A stretch of DNA of 19,588 nucleotides from JBDNJM01 sp041687755 (GTDB taxonomy: Bacteria > Planctomycetota > UBA1135 > GCA-002686595). The DNA lies in assembly GCA_041687755.1 (NCBI GenBank), contig JBDNJM010000018.1:1-19588 (forward strand), written 5' to 3'. Each line of letters begins with the position of its first letter. Within the stretch, counting starts at the first letter, position 1. Both the position numbers and the translations under genes were made by a program. Positions 1 through 7,100 of the stretch are shown one piece after another. Under the pieces are notes generated by a model. The model was given only the letters and a program-made list of their open reading frames with translations. It was not told where the DNA came from and made no database searches.

Positions 1-1
1 G

Positions 2-106
2 GACGATCCCAACGTGCGCGAGACGCTGCAAGCGCAGCGAAGTGGACCAAACCACGCTGTAGCGCATCCCGGGCAGGATTCCCTGCCCTTCTCAAAACCA
101 AACTAG
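2..106 (+). other. open frame entering from the left edge, ends at TAG; origin unknown
   Basis: A frame is open from the window edge to a TAG at 104-106 and would give about 34 residues (starting DDPNVRETLQAQ). It does not look like TnpB, whose recognisable remnant begins further right in another context. It may be the end of a truncated gene or chance. A stem of 7 bp (71-77 with 82-88, loop 78-81) lies inside it, followed by only a weak T-run, so it is not a convincing terminator. No homology could be recognised by eye. Confidence 0.15.
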
Positions 107-130
107 CAGGAGGTGCAGTGTGTCGAGTAG

Positions 131-367
131 TTCTGGCTGCATTACAAGCGCCTGGAGGGGGGGACGTTTCGTGCCCTCAAAGGCGGAACCTCGATCACCC
201 GCGCAGAGCTCAGCATGCTTCTCGACGGTATCGAGGTGAAGATGGGAAAGCTGGAACGTCGATTCGCCGATGCCGTTGATATACAAGCAATGCAGACGAA
301 TGGCGACCACCGTGCAAGAACCTCGCGAAGAGAACGAGACGCTGCGAGCGCTTCTCGCGGAGCGTGA
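131..367 (+). pseudogene. tnpB: IS66 TnpB (accessory protein) C-terminal remnant
   Basis: The frame starting at 131 reads FWLHYKRLEGGTFRAL and then TSITRAELSMLLDGIEVK. This matches the C-terminal half of IS66 TnpB, where the usual form is VLWYKRLEGGTF followed by a stretch ending in LLxGIDL. A TAG lies directly before it in the same frame (128-130), and the sequence upstream does not continue the TnpB fold, so the gene is truncated or frameshifted at this point. The frame runs on to a TGA at 365-367 and overlaps the start of tnpC, as is usual in IS66. About 78 codons remain, against about 115 in an intact TnpB. TnpB is an accessory protein needed with TnpC for transposition; its exact role is not well defined. 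Confidence 0.7.
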
Positions 368-1885
368 TGCGAAGATCAACGAGCGGACCAAGGAGGTCGC
401 GAAGCTCGAGCACAAGGTTGATGTCTACAGCCGGCTTGCCTACGGCAAGTCGAGCGAGCGCCGTCCGGTCGCGGACCAACTCTCCGACGACAAACAGGGG
501 CATCTTTTCGTGGCGGCTCTGTTTGCGGAGGCCGTCGCAGTAGCGGAGAAGAACGGTGAGGCCGGCACGATCGAGACGAATGAGCGGAGTGCACCGAGGA
601 AAAGGGGCGGCCGGCGGCAGACGTATCCCGATCACTTGCCGCGGGTGAAGACGACCTATGCCCTGGACGACGAGGGCCTCCATTGCAGCTGCGGTGGCGA
701 TCTGCACCACATCGGCTGGGAGTCGACAAAGGAGCTGGAGCGGGTCGAGATCTGCATCGTGCACACGATCGAGCGCGGGAAGTACGCCTGCCTTCAGTGC
801 AGCGATGGGGTCGTCACTGCGAAGGGCCCGACCCGAGTGATCGAAAAGGGCATCTTGGGGCCGCACTTCCTCGGGCACGTCGCCGTCGAGCACCTGATCA
901 CGCACCTGCCTTACCACCGGCTCGAGAAGAAGTACGCCTCCGAAGGCGTGCGGCTTTCGCGCAGCGTCCTCGAGCGATCGATGGCCAAGTGCGCAGAGCT
1001 GCTCGAGCCGATCCAGACGCAGATGCTCGAAGAGGTCCTGCTCAGTCCGGCCATCCACACCGACGATACGCCGGTGACGATCGCACGCGGCGGGCAGAAC
1101 GGCAGCAGGGAGGGACGGATCTGGATCTATCGCGAGCTCGACGATCGCCACGTGTACGACTTCACCGAGTCTCGCCGCGCCGACCGACCGCAAGAGATCC
1201 TCCAAGGCTACACGGGCCATATTCACGCGGATGCGTACCCCGGCTACGACGCACTCTTTGGCCCTGGAGGTGCGACCGAGGTCGCTTGCTGGGCCCACGT
1301 GCGACGCAAGTTTCTGGATGCGGAGAAAACGGAGCCTGACCTCGCGAAGGGCGCCGTCGGCCGCATCGCAAGGCTCTACGCGATCGAGAGCGTGGCCAGA
1401 GAACAGGAGCTGAAGCCAACGGCCCGGGCCAACCTCCGCAAGGCGGAGGCGACATCTCTACTCGAGGAACTCTACGTCTACCTCTCCGCTGCCGAAACGC
1501 AGGTCCTTGCGAAGTCGCCGATGGCGACCGCGATCCGGTATGCCTTGAAACTTTGGCCGGCCCTCACGGTGTACCTGACCAATGGCCTGCTGAACATCGA
1601 CAACAATCCTGCCGAGAACGCCATCCGGCCGGTGGCCGTGGGGCGCAAAAACTGGCCTTCGTCCAGAACGTCGCCGGCTGTCGCCGGCTGTGCACTCTGC
1701 AAAGCCTGCTCTTCACCGCGAAGGCCGTCGGCATCAACCCGGCAAGGTACCTGGCCGACGTCCTCGTGCGGATCGCCCACGAGACCGACGTGAAGAAGCT
1801 GACGCCACACGGCTGGAAGGAACACTTCCAGGCTGAGGTCGACGGGCGCATGCAGGGCGCAGAGAAGCGCCTGCTGGGGCTCTAG
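300..1885 (+). pseudogene. tnpC: IS66-family transposase TnpC, with a -1 frameshift near the 3' end
   Basis: This is the DDE transposase of the IS66 element. From the ATG at 300 the order is: an N-terminal coiled coil (about residues 6-45, ENETLRALLAERDAKINE), the YGKSSERR motif, a zinc-binding region (CSCGGDLHH followed by YACLQCS), and the catalytic triad D255 (HTDDTPV), D311 (HADAYPGYD) and E439 (NPAENAIRP). The frame breaks after GRKNW at about 1650-1657. The first frame then runs into a meaningless tail and stops at 1793. The frame one base back continues the expected C-terminal domain (FVQNVAGCRRLCTLQSLL, then ARYLADVLVRI) to TAG 1883-1885. Together the two frames give about 528 residues, a normal IS66 length. 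The simplest reading is a one-base deletion; a C_AAA_AAC run at 1646-1652 leaves recoding as a weaker option. A GTG or ATG further upstream (270 frame) is possible, but the coiled coil favours 300. Confidence 0.88.
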
Positions 1886-1929
1886 AGCGCCGCTCGCGGC
1901 GTACGAAGCGCGTCCCGCGCTGTCCAGGT

Positions 1930-1949
1930 GGGCGTCAAGCGACGCTTAC
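1930..1949. repeat. right terminal inverted repeat of the IS66 element
   Basis: About 45 bases after the tnpC stop the sequence ends in GACGCTTAC. On the other strand this begins GTAAGCGTCGCTTGACGCC, matching the GTAAGCG tip common to IS66 elements. This sets the element boundary at 1949. Confidence 0.75.
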
Positions 1950-2065
1950 GGTCGTGGCACCCCCGCTGGTCTGGAGCAACGCCGGGACCTAGGTTCGGGC
2001 CTGCCTCGACTTCAGGTGCCGCAGAGCTCCGAACGGCGCCAACCAGGCCTCTCGCTCCAACGCGG

Positions 2066-2692
2066 TCAGATTTGCCTCACGACGCCGACGAGCACGCCTC
2101 GGATCTCTAGATCCTTGACCTCGACGGGCTGGAGACTTGCGTTGGCGGGGACCAGGCGGGCACCGCCGGGGATCGGATAGTAGCGCTTTAGGGTGGCGAC
2201 CTCTCCGGGCAGGATCGCGACGACGGTCTCGCCGCTCTCCGCTTGCTTGCGGGGCTCGATCAGGACCAAGTCTCCGTCGTGGATGCCATCGTCGATCATG
2301 GAGTCCCCGGCTACCCGAAGGGCGTAGATCCCTGCGCCTTCCGGTGTGAGGGCGTTCCAGTCAAACACTTCGGGTTCTTCGAGGGCCTCAATGGGGGCGC
2401 CAGCGGCGATGCGACCGAGAACCGAAACGCCTGCGGACTCTTGAGGTGCGGGGTCCGCGTCGACGATGCGGAGGCCTCTCGAGATGCCACGTTTGGCTCT
2501 GGCGAGCACGCCTTTGCGCTCGAGTTCTGCGACGTGCCCGAACACGGTGACCTTGTTGAGTCCGAAGTGTTGAGCGGCTTCTTCCAGGGTCGGGGCGATG
2601 CCGTGTTCATCGGAGTAAGACCGGAAGAACTCCAGGATCTGTTTCTGGCGCTTGGTCAATGGCGGGGGACCGCCTGGAGTGCGTATGTTCAC
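2066..2692 (-). CDS. lexA: LexA repressor (SOS regulator, S24 autopeptidase)
   Basis: LexA represses DNA-damage genes until RecA filaments stimulate its self-cleavage. The protein is 208 residues from the GTG at 2692, the usual LexA size. The N-terminal winged helix spans about 10-75 (LTKRQKQILEFF, then PTLEEAAQHFGLNKVTVFGHVAELERKG cut by normal helix breaks). The cleavage site is A97-G98 in RIAAGAP, the catalytic serine is S131 in GDSMID, and the catalytic lysine is K169 in VATLKRYY. The frame stays open upstream, but that stretch is low-complexity and begins before any LexA-like sequence, so GTG 2692 is preferred. No Shine-Dalgarno is visible. It lies 112 nt downstream of a same-strand membrane protein gene and about 120 nt from the IS66 end. 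Confidence 0.95.
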   Translation of the reverse strand: MNIRTPGGPPPLTKRQKQILEFFRSYSDEHGIAPTLEEAAQHFGLNKVTVFGHVAELERKGVLARAKRGISRGLRIVDADPAPQESAGVSVLGRIAAGAPIEALEEPEVFDWNALTPEGAGIYALRVAGDSMIDDGIHDGDLVLIEPRKQAESGETVVAILPGEVATLKRYYPIPGGARLVPANASLQPVEVKDLEIRGVLVGVVRQI

Positions 2693-2770
2693 GGGATGGG
2701 GGGGCTGGAGCGGGGTGGAGAGGGAGGGGAGCGGGGAGGGGGCTCCTTGAGACGCTTGCCTTGCTCGGCG

Positions 2771-2797
2771 TCTTAATCGGCCGGCGGTTTCCGTCAA
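2771..2797 (-). promoter_or_regulatory. possible lexA promoter
   Basis: On the minus strand TTGACG (2797-2792) is followed after 15 nt by TTAAGA (2776-2771). The spacing is shorter than the ideal 17, so this is tentative. Directly upstream, 2798-2811 is a near-perfect palindrome, GATCCGATCAGATC, which matches its own reverse complement at 12 of 14 positions. It could be an operator, but the half-site differs from the repeats near 3507-3557. Confidence 0.3.
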
Positions 2798-2804
2798 GAT
2801 CCGA

Positions 2805-3512
2805 TCAGATCCCGAACGTACCGAAGACGAGGACCACGAAGAACGCGAACGAGACCAAGTCCCGGACCCAGGCCGAAGTGTGGCGCGGGCTGGTGTGAGT
2901 CGTTGAGTTGCCCGGGGCTTTGCCCGTGACCGAGAGCGTCGTCGCGAGCGTAGCGGGGGCGCTCGTCTTGAACGGCTCATCGGGGACCGTGAGGAAACGC
3001 TTTTGGGTCGAGGTCTCGGCCTTACTCCGTCGAGGTGCCGAGGAGGGCTGGACGCGAGTTCTGTGCAGGGATCCGGTCGTGAGCTTCGGGGCGCTGAGGG
3101 GCAGCAGGGACTTGCGGCCTAGGGCGTCGTTTCGCTTGCCTCTCGGGTGCGCTTGGGGGGCGGGCTGGGCGGCCGCGGGCTTCGTTTGGGTGCGTCGTGC
3201 CTTCCGCTGAGTGGACGCACCGGCTTGGCCGGGGTCGCGTCGGGAGCGCTTGCGGACGAGGGTCCGGTGGTGCAGGCCGAGCTCGGCGCTGCCGGGTTGG
3301 CTCACCAGGACTTCCAGCGCAGGCCGTCCAGGGACCGGTGCGAGCGCTGCGAGCCGTCCGGTCTGTTCGCCGGCTGTCATCGCGGTGCCGCGCAGGTGCT
3401 GGTTGGGCCCCTGCTGGTTGATTCCGTGCTTGTGGGTCCCGGTCCGGGGATCGGGGCGGATCCCTTGGGTGTGTGTGCGGCTCTTGGGTTCGGTAGCTGT
3501 TGCGGAGAACAT
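2805..3512 (-). CDS. probable tail-anchored membrane protein upstream of lexA; function unknown
   Basis: This 235-residue frame is not a family I recognise. It is very basic and rich in Pro, Ala, Thr and Arg, with little predicted globular structure. It ends in a single hydrophobic stretch (LVSFAFFVVLVFGTFGI, about 219-235) preceded by WVRD, the layout of a C-tail anchor. Third codon positions are almost all G or C along the whole frame, more so than in the opposing plus frames, which supports real coding. The ATG at 3512 sits only a few bases after a promoter-like pair (-35 TTGTTC, 17 nt, -10 TACGTT), so the start is either leaderless or a later codon such as ATG 3380. It lies 5' of lexA on the same strand, and its promoter overlaps two operator-like repeats. 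By analogy with small membrane SOS division inhibitors (SidA, YneA) it may be damage-induced; that is inference from position only. Confidence 0.5.
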   Translation of the reverse strand: MFSATATEPKSRTHTQGIRPDPRTGTHKHGINQQGPNQHLRGTAMTAGEQTGRLAALAPVPGRPALEVLVSQPGSAELGLHHRTLVRKRSRRDPGQAGASTQRKARRTQTKPAAAQPAPQAHPRGKRNDALGRKSLLPLSAPKLTTGSLHRTRVQPSSAPRRSKAETSTQKRFLTVPDEPFKTSAPATLATTLSVTGKAPGNSTTHTSPRHTSAWVRDLVSFAFFVVLVFGTFGI

Positions 3513-3557
3513 ATGCCTAACGTAGGTGAGGCGCGGGTTACGAACAAGTCCCTAACG
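3507..3557. promoter_or_regulatory. paired 16-bp direct repeats overlapping a promoter; candidate LexA operators
   Basis: GAACATATGCCTAACG (3507-3522) and GAACAAGTCCCTAACG (3542-3557) match at 12 of 16 positions, with GAAC and CCTAACG fully kept, and start 35 bp apart. On the minus strand each reads CGTTAGG-N5-GTTC, a GTTA-N7-GTTC arrangement that resembles the direct-repeat GTTC-N7-GTTC operators of alphaproteobacterial LexA with one changed base. The minus-strand -35 (TTGTTC, 3547-3542) lies in one copy and the -10 (TACGTT, 3524-3519) overlaps the other, so a bound repressor would block this promoter. The link to LexA is inferred from the neighbouring lexA gene. Confidence 0.45.
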
Positions 3558-3818
3558 AGTGGGGTGGACTGTGGTGTGTGTGTGTCTGGCCTGAGGGTGA
3601 CGTAAAGGCATGTTTTGCAGGGGTCTAGGGCATTGGCGATGGTGGGAAGGGCCTTCGCGCCTCCGTTTGGGGCTCAAGGCGGTCGTGGTGGAGTTCGGAC
3701 CCTGGAACGGATCGGGCGCCCACCCCTGGCATCCTGAGGCAGGTCAACCCACACTCCTGTCCCAGGTCCTGCGAGTCCTCTCCAGGTGCCCCTATCCATC
3801 GCCGGTCCGGCCATCTCT
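3558..3818. other. intergenic region upstream of nadB
   Basis: No convincing gene is seen here; short frames in it have no recognisable domains. It contains a (GT)6 run at about 3574-3585. I found no clear riboswitch, NiaR/NrtR operator or sigma-70 promoter for nadB, although the nadB promoter must lie here. Confidence 0.4.
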
Positions 3819-5531
3819 GTGTCCCTGAATTTTCAGCTCGATCTCCCCGCCCGCCTCCTCGATCCGGACTTCAGACGAGTTCCGCTGTATCGGTTTGATG
3901 TGATCGTCGTGGGGAGCGGCGCCGCCGGGGCTTCGGCGGCCCTGGCTGCAGCCCGGGAAGGAGTTGAGGTCGCGCTGGTCGCCAAGGCGGGCCTGAGCGA
4001 CAGCAACACGCGCTGGGCCCAGGGCGGCATCGCTGCGGTGTTCGGCGAGGACGACAGCTTCGAGAACCACGTCGCGGACACCCTCTCGGTCGGGTGCGGG
4101 ATGTGCGAAGAGGACACGGTGCGGGCGGTTGTGGAGCGCGGCCCCGAGGCTGTGCGCGATCTGCTCGAGCGCGGCGCAGAGTTCGACCGCAAGGCAGGCG
4201 GCGAGCTCGATCTCAGCCTCGAGGGGGGCCACAGCCACGCGCGCGTCCTGCACGCGGGCGGGGACTCGACCGGCCAGGAGATGCAGCGGGCGCTGACGGT
4301 TGCCGTCGAATGCGAGCCACGGGTCACCTGCTTCAAGGACACCTTTGTTGTGGATCTCATCACCGATCCGGACGGAGCCGTGGCGGGGGTGCTGTGCCTG
4401 GACCCGAGCGGCATCCGGGTCGGCTTCGCGGCGCGTGAGACGATCCTTGCCACCGGCGGCGCTGGACAGATCTACCGGGAGACGACGAATCCAGTCATCG
4501 CGACGGGCGACGGTGTGGCGCTGGCGGTGCGCGCGGGCGCGAAGCTCCGCGATCTGGAGTTCTTCCAGTTCCATCCCACCTGCCTCTACATCGCGGGCGC
4601 GGCCAGGGTCTTGATCAGCGAAATCGTCCGCGGCGCGGGCGGCGTGCTCGTCGACCGCCACCGCAAGCGGTTCATGAAGGACTTCCATCCCGACGCGGAG
4701 CTGGCGCCGCGGGATGTGGTTAGTCGCGCCGTCGCCCAGCGGATGGCTGAGACCGGAGACACCAACGTTTATCTCGACCTCAGCCACGTCGATGGCGACC
4801 CCCACAGCCTGTTCCCCGGCATCAGTCGGACCTGCCGCTACTTCGGCATCGATATTGCCCGCGACCCCATCCCGGTGAGGCCCGGCCTGCACTACATGGT
4901 CGGCGGCGTCGAAACCGACCTGGGCGGAGCGACGAGCTTGCCGGGTCTGTGGGCGGTAGGGGAGTGCGCGAGCTCCGGGCTGCACGGCGCGAATCGAATG
5001 GGCTCAAACTCCCTGCTCGAAGGCCTGGTGCTTGGGGCGGATGCGGGGCGGGCGGCGGCGCGCTCGGGCGCCTCCGAGCGGCGGATCCGCTCGGATCCGG
5101 GCTCGAGTCGCCCTGCGGATTCGGGCGGACTGCATGTGAACGTGGCCGATGTGACCTACTCGTTGAAGTCTCTCATGTGGCGCCAGATGGGCGTCGTGCG
5201 GACGGCCGATCGGCTGCTCGAAGCGTTTCCGAAGCTCGACCTTTGGACCCGAGCTGTCGAGGAACTTGCACCCCCCAGCCTGCAAACCTTCGAATTATTG
5301 AACATGTTGACGGTCGCCCGCCTGAGCGTCTGTGGAGCGCTGGTTCGCGAGGAGTCCCGCGGTACGCACTTCCGCAAGGATTTCCCTGAGCCTGACGAGG
5401 ACTGGAGGGCGCATACCCAGGTCGTTCCCGAGATCGACGGAGCCCGCTTGGTTGGCGTCCAGGTGAGCAAGCAACAGCTTCGCCAGGTCGCCTCCGATGC
5501 CGCGCGCGCCGAGGTATCCCATGGGGCGTGA
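3819..5531 (+). CDS. nadB: L-aspartate oxidase
   Basis: NadB oxidises L-aspartate to iminoaspartate with FAD, the first step of de novo NAD synthesis in the cytoplasm. From GTG 3819 the protein is 570 residues, slightly longer than the usual 530-550. It shows the FAD dinucleotide motif G32-S-G34-A-A-G37 (DVIVVGSGAAG), NTRWAQGGIAA, GGHSHARVLHAGGDSTG, ATGGAGQIY, the active-site EFFQFHPTCLY, RGAGG, HYMVGGVETD and HGANRMGSNSLLEG, then the helical C-terminal domain ending in QLRQVASDA. The frame is open back to GTG 3786. The stretch ARLLDPDFRRVPLYRFD matches the usual NadB N-terminus (RYLxxFDPRRLPHxFxD), so a start near 3819 is preferred; neither start has a clear ribosome site. No nadA or nadC is adjacent. 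The stop overlaps the start of hflX. Confidence 0.95.
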   Translation: MSLNFQLDLPARLLDPDFRRVPLYRFDVIVVGSGAAGASAALAAAREGVEVALVAKAGLSDSNTRWAQGGIAAVFGEDDSFENHVADTLSVGCGMCEEDTVRAVVERGPEAVRDLLERGAEFDRKAGGELDLSLEGGHSHARVLHAGGDSTGQEMQRALTVAVECEPRVTCFKDTFVVDLITDPDGAVAGVLCLDPSGIRVGFAARETILATGGAGQIYRETTNPVIATGDGVALAVRAGAKLRDLEFFQFHPTCLYIAGAARVLISEIVRGAGGVLVDRHRKRFMKDFHPDAELAPRDVVSRAVAQRMAETGDTNVYLDLSHVDGDPHSLFPGISRTCRYFGIDIARDPIPVRPGLHYMVGGVETDLGGATSLPGLWAVGECASSGLHGANRMGSNSLLEGLVLGADAGRAAARSGASERRIRSDPGSSRPADSGGLHVNVADVTYSLKSLMWRQMGVVRTADRLLEAFPKLDLWTRAVEELAPPSLQTFELLNMLTVARLSVCGALVREESRGTHFRKDFPEPDEDWRAHTQVVPEIDGARLVGVQVSKQQLRQVASDAARAEVSHGA

Positions 5532-6927
5532 AGGGCAAGCTACAGGCAAGCCCAAGGAGCAGGTGCTCCTCTGCGGGCTGATTCTCGACGGCCAAACGGC
5601 TGAAGCCGAGGGCCCGCTCACCGAGGCCGCAGGTCTCGTGGAGGCCGCCGGCAGCGAAGTCGTCGGACCTCGGATCACTCAGCGGCTGGCGCGCCCGACG
5701 GCGTCCACCCTGCTGGGCAGCGGGAAGGTCGCCGAGATCAAGCGTGTGATCGAGATCGAGCAGCCCGACGCCGTCGTCGTGGACAACGACCTCTCGCCGG
5801 CCCAGGGGCGCAACCTGGAGAAGGCCTGGGGCTGTCGGATCGTCGATCGTTCCGAAGTGATCATGGACATCTTCGCGCGCCGCGCGCAAACCCGCCAGGC
5901 GAGGCTCCAAGTGGAGCTCGCCCAGACGCAGTACTTGATGCCTCGCCTGCGCCGGATGTGGACGCACCTTGAGCGCATGGAGGGGGCGATCGGAACGCGG
6001 GGCCCCGGCGAGACCCAGCTCGAGACCGACCGACGCCTGATCAGGAAGCGCATCACCGACCTGAAGCGCGAGCTCGACGAGATCGAGGGCCGCAAACGGC
6101 GGCAGGTGCGCACCCGGGACGAAGAATTCACCGTCGGGCTCGTCGGTTACACCAACGCGGGCAAGTCGACTCTGCTCAACCGCCTCACGGGGTCGAACGA
6201 GCTTGCCGAGGACATGCTCTTTGCGACGCTCGACACACGCACGCGCCGCTGGGCCCTGAAGGACGGGCGCCACGTGCTGCTCTCCGACACGGTCGGGTTC
6301 CTGCAGCGCCTCCCGCACCACCTTGTCGCCTCGTTCCACGCGACGCTCGAGGAAGCGCTCAACGTGGATCTCCTGCTGCATATCATCGACGCCTCCCACG
6401 CCGACGCCGAGGTCCACCTGGACGCGGTCGACGAAGTGCTAGACCGGGTCGGCGGGCAAACGCGCTCGGAAATTCTCGTCCTGAACAAGGTGGACAGCCT
6501 CGGAGATCGCCTGCGACTCGCTGCTCTGGTCGAGCGCGACGGGGGCCGGCAGAGCCTCGCAGTTTCGGCGCACACGGGCGAGGGCCTCGATGAGCTGGAA
6601 GCGGCCGTGGTCGAGCGCTTGGACCGGCGCTCCGCCCTCGTCCGGGTGGTCGTTCCGTTCGAGCACGGGGGTGTGCTCGCGAACCTGCGGGCGAACACCT
6701 CGATCCTCGAAGAGGAGCACGACGCCGAGCGCGGGAGCCTCCTGCTAGTGCGCATCGCGGATCGAGAGTTGGGCAACCTGCGGCGGAAGTCGCCCGAGGG
6801 CGTCGAGTTCGAGATCGTCGAGGCGCCCGAGGAGCCCTACCTGATGGTGGACGGCGAGGGCCTCGAGTTCGGGGGTCTCAAGGAGCTGGACACGTCCGGC
6901 GACGATCCTGAATCGCTGGCTAGCTGA
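5521..6927 (+). CDS. hflX: GTPase HflX (ribosome-associated)
   Basis: HflX is a GTPase that binds the 50S subunit and splits or rescues stalled ribosomes, notably after heat stress. From ATG 5521 the protein has 468 residues. The N-terminal HflX domain includes TASTLLGSGKVAEIK and QPDAVVVDNDLSPAQGRNLE. A helical linker with the family signature GPGETQLETDRRLI follows. The G domain has G1 GYTNAGKST (209-217), G3 DTVGF (256-260), G4 NKVD (322-325) and G5 SAHTGEG. The C-terminal domain ends in an acidic tail. The ATG overlaps the nadB stop by 11 nt and has GAGG seven bases upstream, one of the few plausible ribosome sites in the window; an in-frame start 24 nt earlier is less likely. nadB and hflX are probably co-transcribed. 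The first base of a long inverted repeat follows the TGA directly. Confidence 0.95.
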   Translation: MGREGQATGKPKEQVLLCGLILDGQTAEAEGPLTEAAGLVEAAGSEVVGPRITQRLARPTASTLLGSGKVAEIKRVIEIEQPDAVVVDNDLSPAQGRNLEKAWGCRIVDRSEVIMDIFARRAQTRQARLQVELAQTQYLMPRLRRMWTHLERMEGAIGTRGPGETQLETDRRLIRKRITDLKRELDEIEGRKRRQVRTRDEEFTVGLVGYTNAGKSTLLNRLTGSNELAEDMLFATLDTRTRRWALKDGRHVLLSDTVGFLQRLPHHLVASFHATLEEALNVDLLLHIIDASHADAEVHLDAVDEVLDRVGGQTRSEILVLNKVDSLGDRLRLAALVERDGGRQSLAVSAHTGEGLDELEAAVVERLDRRSALVRVVVPFEHGGVLANLRANTSILEEEHDAERGSLLLVRIADRELGNLRRKSPEGVEFEIVEAPEEPYLMVDGEGLEFGGLKELDTSGDDPESLAS

Positions 6928-7064
6928 GCGCACGGAGCCAGACACAATGCGCGCCGTCCGCGCAGGCTGGTGCCAGGCTCACGGCCGCCGGAATTTCATT
7001 CCGGCGGCCGTGAGCCTGGCACCAGCCTGCGCGGACGGCGCGCATTGTGTCTGGCTCCGTGCGC
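6928..7064. repeat. 67-bp perfect inverted repeat (very long hairpin) after hflX
   Basis: Bases 6928-6994 are the exact reverse complement of 6998-7064, with a 3-nt loop (TTC, 6995-6997). The arm contains two related modules: an outer ACGGAGCCAGACACAATGCG and an inner CAGGCTGGTGCCAGGCTCAC. The repeat begins on the base after the hflX TGA. It would form an extremely stable hairpin in RNA and could end transcription from both sides, but it has no U-tract. An outer module of the same family recurs at 12897-12952. It looks like a REP-type mobile palindrome rather than an ordinary terminator. Confidence 0.95.
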
Positions 7065-7065
7065 G

Positions 7066-7100
7066 GTGAGCCTGGCGCCGGCCTGCGCGGAACGTGCGCG
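7066..7100. repeat. third, partial copy of the inner repeat module
   Basis: Bases 7066-7091 repeat 7010-7035 in direct orientation with 24 of 26 identical (GTGAGCCTGGC, then CC, then GCCTGCGCGGA). The similarity continues weakly through ACG(T)GCGCGC up to the stop codon of the LysM gene at 7101-7103. It is not matched by a further inverted arm, so it is a solitary half-element. Confidence 0.8.

Larger units (their letters stand above)
131..1949 (+). mobile_element. IS66-family insertion sequence, 3' part with right end
   Basis: The element contains a tnpB remnant, an IS66-type DDE transposase (tnpC) and, after it, a terminal sequence ending CGACGCTTAC at 1949. Read from the outside this is GTAAGCGTCG, the typical IS66 tip. 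The left tip is not seen in bases 1-130, so it is either outside the window or lost. IS66 elements usually make 8-bp target duplications; the 8 bases next to the right tip are GGTCGTGG (1950-1957) and the partner copy cannot be checked here. Both coding regions carry frame damage, so the copy is probably not autonomous. Confidence 0.85.

Noticed and set aside
71..88. 7-bp hairpin as a rho-independent terminator
   Set aside because: The following T-run is too short and no gene end is firmly assigned upstream.
210..1298. 362-codon minus-strand frame opposite the IS66 transposase
   Set aside because: Shadow of the tnpC reading frame, whose DDE residues and zinc motif are clear.
2693..2980. N-terminal extension of LexA by about 96 residues
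   Set aside because: The added part is Arg/Ser low-complexity, overlaps the probable lexA promoter and the upstream gene, and LexA homology begins at the GTG 2692.
3147..3605. plus-strand frame opposite the tail-anchored protein gene
   Set aside because: Lower third-position G/C than the minus frame, no domain, and no membrane or signal pattern.
3792..4985. long minus-strand open frame opposite nadB
   Set aside because: nadB is certain by motifs over the same bases; the antisense frame has no domain and arises from high GC.
5173..6417. 414-codon minus-strand frame opposite nadB/hflX
   Set aside because: It spans two confirmed genes on the other strand and has no recognisable protein features.
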